NCBI GenBank assembly: GCA_027886185.1
Contig: WOAB01000527.1
Location: 1,674,001 to 1,738,000 of the forward strand
Length of the DNA stretch: 64,000 nucleotides
Source of the DNA: Rheum nobile
Lineage: Eukaryota; Streptophyta; Magnoliopsida; Caryophyllales; Polygonaceae
Reading direction: 5' to 3'
Shown here one piece after another: positions 10,592-22,000 of this stretch. The position numbers and the translations under genes are program-made. The notes under the pieces were generated by a model, which was not told the origin of the DNA, ran no database searches, and saw only the letters and a program-made list of their open reading frames with translations. How positions within the stretch are numbered: the first letter of the stretch is position 1; every line of letters starts with the position of its first letter.

Positions 10592-13497
10592 ATGAGCAAA
10601 CCACAAGGGGCAACAAAGAGAAGGGCAAACAGCATTTTCAGCACAATGTCTGTAGCACATGTGGATGATGATGATGAGGAAGGAGAAGAAGAAGACCAAG
10701 TGTACCAAGGTGAGAAGAAGTTCTCCAATGGCGATTTCTACACAGGACAGTGGGCAAAAAACCTCCCCCAGGGTTATGGTAAGTACCTCTGGTCTGATGG
10801 ATGTATGTATGTGGGTGAATGGCAAAAGGGTAAAACCACAGGAAAAGGGAGGTTTAGCTGGCCCTCAGGGGCAACTTATGAGGGTGAATTCAAGAATGGC
10901 TACATGGATGGTAGAGGTACTTTCACTGGGTCAAATGGGGATACTTATAGAGGTTCTTGGGTGATGAATTTGATGCATGGTCAAGGCACAAAGAGGTATG
11001 CAAATGGGGATTTCTATGAAGGGGAGTGGAGGAATGGGTTTCAAGAAGGGCAAGGTAGGTATCAATGGAGGAATGGGAATCATTACATTGGTCAATTCAA
11101 GAATGGGATGATTAGTGGAAATGGGACCTTGATTTGGGCTAGTAATGGAAATAGGTATGATGGGTTTTGGGAGGATGGATTGCCTAAAGGAAGTGGCACT
11201 TATCGGTGGTCGGTTGGCGGGTTCTATGTGGGTGTTTGGAGTAAGGATCCATTGGATCAAAGTGGGACTTATTACCCTACTAATCCTGGTGCTGTGTGTG
11301 TGGATTGGAGTCCGGAGAAGGTGTATTCAGTTGAGTTGTGTGGCTGCATTGTGTGTCCTGGTGAGAAGATCTTGATTTACCCTTCTCAGAAGATGATGAG
11401 CTTGCCAAGCTTTGATGGGGATTTGGTGCAGAAGCAGTCAAATTGGAAGCAATCCAATGAGGTCAAACCCGGGAGGAGGTCGGTTGATGGGAGATTGATG
11501 AATGGAGGGAGGTATAGTCCTTGGGATGATGATGATGATAATCATGAGGGCGCTCGGATTGTTCTTGCAAAGAATCTTAGTGACAATATTGCCACTCTTC
11601 AGCTCAAGGAGTCAGAGACTCCACTGCAGCTTCATCCTATAGTGATGATGCCTAAAGAGATCAAGAAACAAGGCGTGACCATTTCTAAAGGTCACAAACA
11701 CTATGATCTCATGCTCAACTTGCAGCTTGGGATAAGGTATTACCACTTTTCAACATATGTCATTTTTTATGTCTGTTGGATGCTGAATTGCTGATTTTGG
11801 TTAAGAAAAAAGGATTTTTTTTTACTGTTTACTATGTTGGGTGAGTGATGGATTCTTGCCTTTAGTTACCAGTTTCAGTACTCCTTTGCAGACATTCAGT
11901 AGGAAGACCTGCGCCGTCTACAACGTATGATTTGAGGGCTTCTGCTTTTGATCCTAAGGAGAAAATATGGACTAAGTTTCCTCCTGAAGGATCCAAGCAT
12001 ACTCCACCACATTCATCTTGTGATTTCAGGTGGAAGGATTACTGTCCAGTGGTTTTCAGGTACTCTTGTGATTCTCTGCAGTGTAAATTTATTGCATTGA
12101 GGTTTGAATCTAAGAAAATTGGCAATGCTTGAATTGTAGGACTCTTAGAAAGTTGTTCAAAGTTGATGCAGCAGATTATATGCTTTCAATATGTGGCAAT
12201 GTTGCTCTCAGGGAACTTTCATCCCCGGGTAAAAGTGGGTGCTTCTTTTACCTTACTCAGGATGACAAGTATATGATAAAGACTGTAAAGAAGGCTGAAG
12301 TCAAAGTGAGTTCCTCTAATAAGTACTGATCAGTTGTTGTTGATTTAGTATCTTTAAAATCTGGTCTAATTCATCAATCTGTCTTCAATTTAAAGGTGCT
12401 GTTGAAGATGCTACCGGCTTATTACAACCACGTAAGATCATTCGAGAACACGCTGGTGACAAAGTTTTACGGTCTTCATTGTGTAAGGCTAACCGGAGCT
12501 GCACATAAGAAGGTGAGAAATGAGAATGGAAATGGCAGCTTTTGTGTTGTATCTTGTGAGCTTTAAACAAGTGATTCTGATACTCATTATGAAAAACTGA
12601 TTTATCATCCAGGTGCGGTTCGTTATAATGGGAAACCTTTTCTGTACAGACAATGCAATTCATAGGCGGTTTGATCTCAAAGGCTCCTCCCATGGCCGCA
12701 CAACCGACAAACCTGACTCAGAAATTGATCCTACAACAACACTTAAAGATTTGGATCTTAAGTACATTTTTCGCCTGCACAAGTATTGGTTCCAAGAGTT
12801 TTGCAGGTCAAGATTTCTCCAAATCATGCCTTTTAAACAATAGTCTTTGTACAACAACAACAATCAACCCAGTATAATCCCACACAAGCAGGGTCCTAGG
12901 GGGGGGGGGGTTCAAGATAAACAGAAGCATACATCTTGACCCCCCTGACCCTCCATGTGCAGGATTATACTTTCTTGATGAAACTCAACCTTTTTTCCCT
13001 TTCATGTGCAGGCAAGTTGATAGGGATTGTGACTTCCTTGAACAGGAGAGAATCATGGATTACAGTCTACTAGTTGGTCTCCATTTTAGAGAATCTTATG
13101 GTTCAAAAGAGCTAGTAGATGAATCAGATCTTGCACAGTAAGAATCTATTCTCCATTGCCTTTTTTGAAACCTCAGTTTGGTATTCATTTTAAACGTGTA
13201 ATGTGAAGGTGGACGTCGTTTAGACTAGGCATCAACACGCCTGCAAAGGCAGAGCTCACAGTTAGAAGATCAGTTTGGGAGCCTCAGCTGATTGGAGAAG
13301 CCACAGGGGAGTGCTATGACGTCATCCTCTTCTTTGGTATCATAGACATTCTCCAAGACTATGACCTCAGCAAGAAGCTCGAGCACGCGTACAAATCCTT
13401 CCAATATGACTCCTCTTCCATCTCTGCTGTTGACCCTAAGCAGTACTCTAGACGTTTTCGTGACTTCATCTTCAAAGTATTCACCGAGGACACGTAA
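10592..13497 (+). CDS. PIP5K: Phosphatidylinositol-4-phosphate 5-kinase with MORN repeats (7 coding exons)
   Basis: Exons 10592-11736, 11892-12059, 12140-12305, 12396-12512, 12613-12806, 13012-13137 and 13209-13497 join in frame (2205 nt, 734 aa). It makes PtdIns(4,5)P2 at the plasma membrane for signalling, secretion and polar growth. Eight 23-residue MORN repeats start at residues 50, 73, 96, 119, 142, 165, 189 and 212 (YTGQW, YVGEW, YEGEF and so on), preceded by an acidic stretch. The kinase has a glycine-rich loop GKSGCFFYLT (about 468-477), ATP lysine in MIKTVKK (K485), DLKGS (553-557), MDYSLLVGLH (612-621), IIDILQDYDLSKKLEH, and an activation-loop region DPKQYSRRFRDFI near the C terminus. 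The loop has Cys where Ser is more usual. The short N terminus recalls the plant PIP5K4-6 group, but the paralogue cannot be fixed. Intact, with two uORFs upstream. Confidence 0.95.
12841..12965 (-). mobile_element. Au-type SINE fragment in PIP5K intron 5
   Basis: On the minus strand it ends GGGATTATACTGGGTTG followed by a TTG-repeat tail, with G-rich runs and a TCAAGATGTAT-like segment upstream. This resembles the 3' half of the Au SINE family. A related 3' piece lies at 14219-14262. A 12-base G run (12899-12910) interrupts it. Confidence 0.45.
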
Positions 13498-14218
13498 TTG
13501 ATCATGGTAAATGGTAGTAGTAAACACTGTAAGAAAGCTACTCTCCTGTTTTGCTAGTGTAAATGAAGTTTAACACAAAGGTAAGTAAGTTACACAGATT
13601 GGATAGAAGCTTCTTGTATCCCTAAATGTAGTAACAAAATTGTACAGAAAAAAGCAGGCATTGGATTAATATATACTTTATTCTTTTAACCACATTGGCT
13701 TCACATACTATTTGTGTCTTGTTCATTAACATTCTACCTGATGCAGAAGACATTGATACATGGAGAATGAGTCAAGAGGTAGTTGGACCCATGTTGTGTA
13801 ATATGGTATGCCACTACTTGAAGGTAAGATTGGTCCAAGAAAGTGTTAACAATTGCAATATGGTGTCCATGTCTTAGCAAGGTTTCAAGATTTTATTTTC
13901 TTGTGTATTGACTTTATTATGTATAGACTATGGAAGACGTGGGGACTGGAATTGGATTGAATATTATGGGATGATGATGATGATATGATGGTGATGGTGA
14001 TGGTGATGATGATGGTGACTTGTGAAATGTGTGTGCGTGCAACAAAGTTAGCCAAGTGTTTTCTTGAAAGGGTCTGAAAATTAAGATGAACTGAACTGAG
14101 TCTTGTGTGAGTTGTTGTGGTGTAGACAAGACACCCATCAATTCTTTTTAATAGATTTGAATGTTAGTTTGTGTTTGGGTCTCTTGGGAAGAAACACTCT
14201 TTCAACTTGTTCATTCGA
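13498..14218. other. PIP5K 3' flank with GAT/GGT microsatellite
   Basis: The PIP5K 3' UTR should begin here. An imperfect GATGAT/GGTGAT microsatellite occupies about 13970-14020. No other gene recognised. Confidence 0.5.
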
Positions 14219-14262
14219 GGTATGTGCGGGATTATACTGGGTTGATTGTTGTTATTGTAATT
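14219..14262 (+). mobile_element. Au-type SINE 3' tail fragment
   Basis: GCGGGATTATACTGGGTTGA is followed by TTGTTGTTATTG. It matches, in opposite orientation, the SINE piece in PIP5K intron 5. Confidence 0.4.
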
Positions 14263-14570
14263 ATTCTGGGTGTACAATATAAATGCAAGTGGTTATCTAA
14301 ACTATACAAGAAGTTTTTTAGTTGCTAAATTGATAGATTATGTTTGACATATAGCTCTCTTTTGGACGAGTTTATTTGTCTTGTAAACTATCATTTATGT
14401 ACTTGTGAATCACCTTGCCGATAATTAACCCTTTTAGACTGTCAATGATAAGAATTCATCGACCAAATTATGATTCTGTTATGGTTCCAAGATCAATTTG
14501 ACCTAAGAAGCCATGATATGATAGAATTGAGGGAACTAGTAGGAAGAAAGACTGAAAGAGGGAGAAATAA

Positions 14571-15755
14571 GTAAAAGGAAAGAGAGGAAACGCTTACCTC
14601 TCCTCTGGGAGGAAAGCTTTCTCCCTCTTTGTGAGGGTTTTCCCTCTTTATGAGGGTTTCGCCGCTGCTGTCCCGATCTTCATCTCTGCCGCCACCTGAC
14701 TCCACCTCCTTGTATAGGTCTTTCGTTTTCTGCTCCCTTCTCTGTTTGTACAGGTCTTCTGTGGGTTTTCTCCCTCTTATTCCCTTTGCTCTGGTTCTCT
14801 GTCTTCTCTGGCCGCCGAGGTCCGTTGGATTTGCTCTGGTCGCCGGCGTCGTTGTATAGGTTTCCGTTCGGTTGTGTGGGTTTGTTGTCGCCGCTGGAGC
14901 AATTTTCCGGGTTCATCTGTTGCTTGCCGTCATGCTCTGCTCGTCGGCGCCTCTGTTGCTTGCGTTTGATCGCCGCCCTCCTTCGGTCGCCGGGTTCCTT
15001 TGCTGCTGTCGCTCAGTCGTCTTCGATCTTCCGGGTTCCTGTCGGTTGTGTGCTTCATGGATTTCATCTGGCCGACGCCTCTTCTCCAACTGCTTGTTTG
15101 TCTTGTAGTTCAAGATTGGGGGTTTTCGTCCAACAGTCGATCGGTGTTTCCCCCGGGTTCCAGTCGACTTGCACTTCGTTTTTTTGGTCTGGTGACTGCC
15201 TTTTCTCCATCTGCATGCATGTTCTTGCAGATCTAGTTTGGGGTTCACCATTCCATCCCTGTCGGCATGCTGTTTGGAGCTTCAATTTGGGCGCTTTTGG
15301 GTTCTTTTCTGCAGCAAGCTCCTCTTAATTTTATTGTTCTTGTCTTCGTTTCGTTGTTGGTCGCTTTTAATTTTGTTGTTCTCGTTTCTGTATAGTTGTT
15401 GGCTTTGGATTTTGGTGCTTGTTCTTCCTTTGCTTGTTAGACTGGTTTTCGGCTCTCTGGATCTGTTTAATGGTCCAATGATTGTGGCAGTGAGTAAATC
15501 TTTAAAAGCTACCACAATCACTGATCCGTTAAATTCAAGGGCTGTTTACGGGAGCTTTCTTCCTTTTGCACCATGTCATGTTCTTTGTTTTCTGTTTTTG
15601 GTTGTTTTGTTTGGTCTTTCCTTGCCTGCTTTGGCAATGGTATTCTTGTTCTCTCATCTGCCAATTTATTTGGCTTGTAACTGGTTCTCGGTTTCTCTTA
15701 TATAATATTTTATGTCTTTCGATCAAAAAAAAAAAAAAAAGTAAAAGGAAAGAGA
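14571..15755 (+). mobile_element. Poly(A) retroposon, 1155 bp, with 15-bp TSD
   Basis: GTAAAAGGAAAGAGA is present at 14571-14585 and 15741-15755. Between them lies an element starting GGAAACGC and ending TCGATC plus a run of A, so it was inserted by target-primed reverse transcription. The interior is GC- and pyrimidine-rich, with repeated TTGTATAGGT and GTTGTTG motifs. Long open frames inside have no recognisable protein family and look like low-complexity chance ORFs. The same GGAAACGC start and TATCAAAA-type end recur at 54756-55518. Probably a non-autonomous LINE-type element; its source is unknown. Confidence 0.8.
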
Positions 15756-15757
15756 TA

Positions 15758-16136
15758 TAGGGTTCATTTTTTGAACCGGACCGGACCGGAAATTAGAGGG
15801 TCTTGGACTGTGTATGTAATTGTTCTGTTTACGGTTCAAGGGTTTAATAGTTTACAAGTTACGGTCCGGATCGTAATATATTTTTTTATAACAAATGTAT
15901 CCAATTTAACCCTAACTACATCCAATGTTACGGTCTGATCTAGATTTGAACCGTAAATAAACCATTATAAGACCAATTTTATCTCAATTTCTTTAACAAA
16001 GTCATTAGAAAGAAAATGAAACGGTCGACCCAAGACTGGACCGTAATTAAACCGGACTGATACGGTTCGGTCTACGGTTCAAGCGTTCACATATTTACGG
16101 TTCACCGGTCCGGTCTAGACTGATTAAACACCCTTA
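15758..16136. mobile_element. hAT-like MITE, 379 bp
   Basis: Ends TAGGGTTCATTTTTT and ATTAAACACCCTTA are followed inward by ACCGGACCGG and CCGGTCCGGT, giving imperfect TIRs with GC-rich subterminal repeats. Flanks AGAGATA and AGAAATA match at 6 of 7 positions, a plausible eroded hAT TSD. It inserted just beyond the TSD of the preceding retroposon. Confidence 0.6.
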
Positions 16137-16629
16137 AGAAATAGGTAGAGAAAGAGAATTATATTGTTCTGTTGGATAGATGTAACAGTTTGGTTAGCTG
16201 CCTTTTGAGGCTTACATCCCATTTACACAAGGTGGCCCAAGGCCCATGGCTCTACAATTGGGCTCGACTGAATAATGAAGCACCGTGATTTGGCATTTCA
16301 TGCACAAATCTGAGTTGCATCAAGTGGAATTAGGTTCTAGTTATTTTGAGTTTTAGGTCAATTTGCTACGTAAGTTGATAACGACTGCAGAGAAAAGATT
16401 TTCGAATAAAAATTAAAATGTAAGACGGTAATTGACGTAGACTCGTTTTATTAATAAACTATTCAAACAAACCTAATTAATTACCCATTTCATGTCAACT
16501 TTCTTATATACTTCCTCAGTGTCAAGTGTCAACCCTCAACACATTAATAGTAAATGATATCCATAAATGAGGAAAACAAAAATTATTTGAGGGCTGATTA
16601 CTTAATAGTAAAATCAACACTCACCTTTG
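16137..16629. other. Intergenic, no gene seen
   Basis: No ORF, RNA gene or transposon terminus is recognised. Confidence 0.5.
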
Positions 16630-17060
16630 TTAGGGTCTATTAATATGATAAAGAAGGTTTCCTCAAAGAACTGTTTTGATGATGATAAACACCATGCATT
16701 TGATGGTTTGTTCTTAAATATTGTTTTAGGGAACAACATAAAGCATGCTAGTTATTTGGAGAAGTTCTAGGGAACAATGGTTGTGACTAATGAATCAGTC
16801 ATCCTAGGAAACAGTGGAAACAAGAGAATCAGAGCTCAAGAAGAAGAGAATGAATGAAGATTCCAGGGAACAAGGAAAACAGAGCAGAGAAGTTGTCAAC
16901 GTTCCCAGCGAAGAGGCAAATCACGAGATATTGCGTCTAGGGTTTTAAATGTTTGCTTGGAACACAAGGAGACGTTTATATAAGGAAAGTGGAGATTATA
17001 TCTTGCAGATAATGGGTCAGAATTATCATGGAGAGATAAGATCTATTTATGGAAACAAGA
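16630..17060 (+). mobile_element. Possible LTR fragment
   Basis: This purine-rich, transcribed-looking block has a TATA-like TTTATATAAGG near 16975 and stops abruptly where minus-strand gag sequence begins. It could be part of an LTR from an element different from the one on its right. No ends or TSD are visible. Confidence 0.3.
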
Positions 17061-17309
17061 TAATGCCACAACTTGAGTCAACCTTCCAAGCTGAGTTGCC
17101 AAACTTCCAACTTGAGTTGTTAGAAGTTGGATGTTGGAGTTTGTCTCCTGATGAATAGTCATCATGCTCTGCACAAGTGACTTGATGCTCTCCTCCATTG
17201 ACGTGTATGAACTTTGGCTCGTCTCTTGAGGCTCAGGAAAGTACTGAGGCCAGCCTTGCTGCTGATAGTAAAAATCAAATGCTACCATCTGTCTGGATTG
17301 AGATCTCAA
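17043..17309 (-). pseudogene. Retrotransposon gag fragment (LTR element)
   Basis: The minus-strand frame encodes MEESIKSLVQSMMTIHQETN followed by a segment with LLTTQVGSLATQLGRL. That is the arrangement typical of the plant Ty3/gypsy gag linker region, where a short helical stretch precedes Q(V/I)G.LA..L. It lies between its own PBS/LTR on the right and a truncation near 17060 on the left, so only part of gag remains. No nucleocapsid zinc knuckle is seen. Confidence 0.55.
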
Positions 17310-17399
17310 TGAAAATAATTAGGAACACAGGTGTGGACCGTAAGATAGGTCCACACAACAGTTGGTAAACAAACACACAATTAGAATAGTAAAATTGAC

Positions 17400-17417
17400 T
17401 CCCCGGCAACGGCGCCA
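17400..17417 (-). other. tRNA primer-binding site of minus-strand LTR element
   Basis: Minus-strand TGGCGCCGTTGCCGGGGA sits 3 nt after the LTR end, as expected for a PBS. TGGCGCC-type sites are common in plant Ty3/gypsy elements. It fixes the element orientation as minus. Confidence 0.75.
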
Positions 17418-17420
17418 ATT

Positions 17421-18747
17421 TGATAAGGGGTTGTCGTAACACCTAAACAAAATAATCCTAAACAAACCCAACTAATGTAGTCTGGTAAGTAAGGGTCGAA
17501 TCCCACAGAGAATCAAATACTATTCCAACGATGTAATTGTATACCAACAAGTAACTAGGGGGTTTCTGATTTAAAAAAAACAAAATAAATAAATAAAAAC
17601 AAAGACTTGAAATCAAATTAGGGAAATAGTTCAGCCAGACAAATATCCACACTTCAGATTGATAGATCGATCATTGATTATTCATAGTCCTCAATACTCA
17701 TGAATGTCCTAATCCCTGTTTTGAATTAGTTACTAGTCCAACCAGTCCTGATAACCCTAACTATTAAACAAATCCCTACTAACCTTCACGATTTAATACA
17801 ATAGCAGCAGGAAGTTCAGGAATAGATAGGTACATGCAAGTATAGCAACCAGTCATACAATTGCATGCAATTAATTCTCTACACAAACTAAGGAATTTAG
17901 ATTCTCAACCAGTATCCTCCAATCCTTAGTAGTATGATCAATAACAATCTCAACAGGTTGTATGGAAAAGGGGAATCAATAGCATAATATTAATTTCTCT
18001 AGGTTGTCAATCTGGAGGGAACTATTATTAAAGTCTATTTGATTTCCTAATCAATAAATCAAGGGGAATCGATATATGATCAATGAAATTAAGCACGAGA
18101 GAGAATTAAAACAATCATAGAAAGAGTAAAAGAATAAACTCACAATCCAATCAATCCAAATGCTTCAATTGTCTGCCTGGGCAAAATGTAAAAACAACGA
18201 TGAATGAAACTAGGTCTAACTCTCAAACCTAATGCTAAAGAGAGTATATACAGGGCTTCTAATAAATGACCTAGCCCAATAAGAAAAGAAACGGAATAAA
18301 ATGAGAAAATAAGAAAAGAAAACAGAAAAGATAGATTCGGGAAAAGTCTGAACTTTCTGCGTTGATGACCCGCGATCGTGGCCCATGGACCGCGATCGCG
18401 GCCCCGTGTGGCTCCGCGCTCTTCACACTTCTCCGCACCTGCAGATAATTCTCGACTTGCCCCGAGGGACCGCGATCGCGGCACCCTTGCCCGCGGTCGC
18501 GGTTAATGCTCGGCCTTTACTCCTTGGCTTCGCCTCCTAACCTCTCCTCTTCACTTCCTTGGCGTTTTCTCTTGATGGCTTCCTTCCTCAGTGTCTCCTA
18601 TGATATCCAAGATAGCTCAAACACTTCCAAAAACACCAAACTTCGCCCCCAAACGCCATACACATGAATGTGTCTAAATCTACCCGAATGTCACCAATAA
18701 AACCCTCTAATAACTCTTAGTTAAGCCCTACAAAGTAGTGCTTATCA
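17421..18747 (-). repeat. LTR (1327 bp) of a minus-strand Ty3/gypsy element
   Basis: On the minus strand it begins TGATAAGCACTAC and ends CCCCTTATCA, a short inverted repeat TGATAAG/CTTATCA. It is followed by PBS and gag. A minus-strand TATA (CTGTATATACTC) lies near 18246. Its outer end abuts Tat-type pol sequence at 18748, so it inserted into that older element. Several CGCGATCGCGG palindromes lie at 18370-18505. No second LTR is present in the window. Confidence 0.75.
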
Positions 18748-20037
18748 AAGAGCTTGTCGCAATGGAGGTAGGCGACCGACTAGAAGAAGACATTGTCAGC
18801 AGTCATGACGACTGGACACTACATTATGTCAGATGGATAAAAGACGGCATCCTGCCCGATGACAAAACAGAAGCAAAAAGGCTAAAGGTACAAGCTCTCT
18901 CCTTCGACATTATAAGTAATGTCTTGTTCAAAAGATCTGCCCCAGGGATACTCCTACGATGCCTCAAGACTCCAGAGGTCGAACGTATCTTGCAATCATT
19001 GTATGAAGGAGAGTGTGGCAACCACACTGGAGGACGAAGCCTCTCGGGGAAAGCCCCGCGAACAGGATACTACTGGCCCACAATGAACAAAGACGCGATG
19101 GAGTACACCAAGAAATGTGACGCCTGTCAACGACACGCACCAGTTTCTCACCAACCCCCAGAGCTCCTATATCCGACTCTAGCACTATAGCCCTTCATGA
19201 GATGGGGAATGGACATCGTCGGAAAACTCTCACCTGTATCGGGCCAACGGGTCTTCTTCCTCGCTATGACAGACTATTTTTCCAAATGGGTCGAAGCAAA
19301 AGCATATCGAGAGGTAAAAGATCAACATGTCATTTCATTTATAAAACGCAATATCATGTGCAGATTTGGCGTCCCATCAGAAATTGTGTGCGACAATGGC
19401 TCCCAATTCATCAGTCATAAGACTCGAGTCTTCTGCGACCAGTGGAACATCAAGTTGGCCATGTCTACTCCTCGATATCCGCAATCCAACGGACAAGCCG
19501 AGTCTAGTAACAAAATCATCATCAACAACCTCAAGAAACGCCTCACAAGGGCTAAGGGAAAATGGGCGGATGAACTTCCCCTCATCCTCTGGTCCGACAG
19601 GACCACTCCGAAGAACGCAACTGGACAATCACCGTTTTCACTCGTCTACGGAAGCGAAGTGGTCATTCCCGCCGAACTACTAGTCCCGACAATCCGTTAT
19701 GGTCTCCAGACGCATGAACAAAACGACGTCGAACTAGCACACAACTTAGACACGATCGACGAGACTAGGGAAAGAGCTAGAATTAGGATGGTCAGGTATC
19801 AACAGCAAGTCGCAAGGAGTTACAACAAGAACGTCCAGGCCAAAGTCTTCAAAGTTGGCGATTGGGTCCTCAGAAAGACATTCCAGAACACCAGAGATCC
19901 GGCTCGCACCCCAATGGGAAGGTCCCTACCTCATCAAGGAAGTAGTCGGACAAGGAGCATATCGACTGGAAGACAAAGACGGACAAGCAATCCCGAGGAG
20001 CTGGAATGCTACACATCTAAAGCTATATCACTTCTAA
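18748..20037 (+). pseudogene. Tat-type Ty3/gypsy pol remnant: RNase H-integrase linker and integrase
   Basis: The frame from 18748 carries the linker leading into integrase (WIKDGILPDD), the zinc-binding region (CGNHTGGRSL then CDACQRHA; the usual first His appears as Tyr), and the catalytic core. The core has WGMDIVG, a second aspartate in IVCDNGSQF, and the glutamate in PQSNGQAESSNK. The C-terminal barrel (GPYLI...GAYRLED...NATHLK) is in another frame. Breaks are an in-frame TAG at 19188-19190 between zinc finger and core, and a frameshift near 19900. Protease, reverse transcriptase and RNase H are missing because the minus-strand LTR cuts in at 18747. A dead copy. Confidence 0.85.
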
Positions 20038-20779
20038 CCTCATCTGGTAAGACACAAGAACCCCATTATTTTTTTACATATTATTTGTCATTACAACTCG
20101 ACTCTATTTCATGAACCTAACGCTTACGTCTAGCAAAGACGTGTTCTTATGACCATGAGTACAGGAAAATACAAAGACAAGCTGGATCCAGTCACACACA
20201 AAAAGCGCTTACACTACATTTACACGATCGATCGGAAAACGAGGAGATGAATACCAGAGGCACGCCGGCACACCGCCTGCCTTATACAATACATAAGGTC
20301 AACACCTTATTACATTTACGCAATAAAAACATATCGCTCCCCTCCTCGGCTTAATACAAGTCATGACTAAACAAAAACGTACACGTTTGCAGGCCTCCCT
20401 TTTCTTATATGACACAAAAAGCCCTACTCGACGGAGCGCACGGGCAAATCCGAAACAAGGCAAAGGCATTACGACTATCTTTCCTAAAAAGAGTCCGACA
20501 AGCATTTAGACGTAGAACATGATCAATCTTTTGTAAAACAGAGTACACCAATAATAAAGAGAGTCTAATTCTTTCTTACATTCATGCGACCCGTAATGGT
20601 GGACGGGTCGCCAAAACACATTGTCTGCCTACACACATGAAGGACTTCAAACATCCTTAAAAAATACCTCATGCGACCCGCGATGGTAGACGGGTTGCCA
20701 AAACCAAAAGTACTTCACCCACACGCATGTGGGACCACAAGTCATCTACATAAGTTTCATAAAAAAGGAGGAAGCAAAA
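20038..20779 (+). other. 3' noncoding part of the Tat-type element
   Basis: This lies between integrase and the antisense accessory ORF. It shares composition with the pol region and has repeats such as GCGACCCGYRATGGTRGACGG near 20586 and 20671. No ORF recognised. Confidence 0.4.
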
Positions 20780-22000
20780 CTAGGAATCATGAGTCTTATT
20801 ATTACCTTCGATAGGGGCCGGGTCGGACAAAGGTTGGGGCTCGGACGGTACGATAGGAGTGGCATCACTAGAGCGAACTTCATCTTCACCGGCACTCTCA
20901 TCAGGAAACTCCTCTTCAATACCGGCAAGTCGAAACAACTCCACCCCCGGATTCCCCTTAGGAAACAAGGTATCTGATGCGATCCTGCATCTACCCAAGC
21001 CGGGCTACAATGAGCCCCATGCGTCCGAGACCTTGGCAACCTCCTTGGTTTAGGACTTAGTCTATTTTAGCTTCATATTTCCCGTTTTAGCATATTTCCT
21101 GTTTTAGCAACTTTCCCTTTTTAGCATTGCTATTTTTGGAACTTTCTATGTTTAGAAAGTTTCCTCATTTGACACTTTCCATTTTAGGACTTACTATGTT
21201 TAGTACTTTCTATTCATAGCAGTTTCTATTTCGGACATGTGCTCCACTCTTATCGAGTGGGCTAGCCCATAGGTGTGTTTCGGCCCAAGCCCATTAGGGT
21301 TCTTGGTTGTGCACATTCCCTTTAAATAGCCCTCTTTGTACTCTTTGTTTCCTACGTTCAAATTGATTAATCTAAGTCTTAAAGTTGAGAGTCAATCCTC
21401 CTTATTCTTAGATCCGAGCGTCAAACACAAGTCTGCTTCTCATCTCCTTCATCTGCTTCGCATCTCCTTCACCGTCTCGACCCACCCTCGCCCAAAGCGA
21501 GCACAAGAGACCCGCGAATCACCCATCCGGTGGTTCGTATCTATCCAGGTTACACAACGAGAAGGAACATCAGGCCGCTCCCTGCCTAGATCGGGCAAAT
21601 CGTGTTCCGACCCCTCTCGGATCACATCAGTATCCATATTTTCTTTCTCCGTATTCAAGTCCCAGGTCTCATGCTTGCCCTCTTCAAACTCCTCGACCAT
21701 TTCGACGCGCGATTTCAATGCATAGAAGGTGCCAACATCACATGCAATTCGACCAGCGTCGATCCTAGCTTGCTTGACCTTCTCCTCGACTCCGATTCGA
21801 CTCTCGTCGAGCTCTTTCCGACAACGCTCTAGCTCGTCTTGACGAGCCTTCAGCTCCCCCGCGAAGCGACGTTCGACATCCTTTAGTCGACTCTCAGCTC
21901 CCTTCACATTGGTCTTCAACGCCGCTAAGTCAGATTCTGATTTGGCAGCCCTTTCCTTAGCCTTGGAGACCATCTCCTTTACGCCAGAGTAGGCGCCCAA
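20780..22000 (-). pseudogene. Antisense accessory ORF of Tat element, coiled-coil, interrupted
   Basis: Two minus-strand open segments, 21449-22000 and 20780-20998, look like parts of one protein. The first has long heptad-rich helices (KAKERAAKSESDLAALKTNV; KARQDELERCRKELDESRI) and then an acidic tail. The second has LFPKGNPGVELFRLAGIEEE, similar in style to the YFTPDYTDLFGEP tail of the antisense protein at 37270-39492. Antisense accessory ORFs between pol and the 3' LTR are known in the Tat lineage. The gap between the segments is occupied by unrelated, LTR-like sequence. No function is assigned. Confidence 0.6.
21040..21448 (+). mobile_element. LTR-like insertion splitting the antisense accessory ORF
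   Basis: A TTTTAG/TTTCC-rich stretch leads into CCCTTTAAATAGCCCTC (TATA-like) and pyrimidine-rich sequence, resembling U3 and R of an LTR. It separates the two pieces of the coiled-coil ORF. Exact ends and TSD were not found. Confidence 0.35.

Noticed and set aside
10931..11260. Minus-strand frame opposite PIP5K
   Set aside because: Mirror frame of the MORN repeats, created by their periodicity; the sense exon is clearly conserved.
12841..12965. Alternative PIP5K exon in intron 5
   Set aside because: Sequence is SINE-like with a G12 run, and normal splice sites on both sides give the conserved kinase.
14786..15328. Long open frames within the retroposon (up to 180 codons)
   Set aside because: Low-complexity Ser/Leu/Cys/Phe-rich translation, open in several frames on both strands because the sequence is GC- and pyrimidine-rich; bounded by TSDs as a retroposon; no domain recognised.
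16949..17158. 69-codon frame
   Set aside because: It crosses the junction between LTR-like sequence and antisense gag, so it is a chimera of unrelated pieces.
19377..19628. Minus-strand frames opposite the integrase
   Set aside because: Shadow of the integrase core coding sequence.
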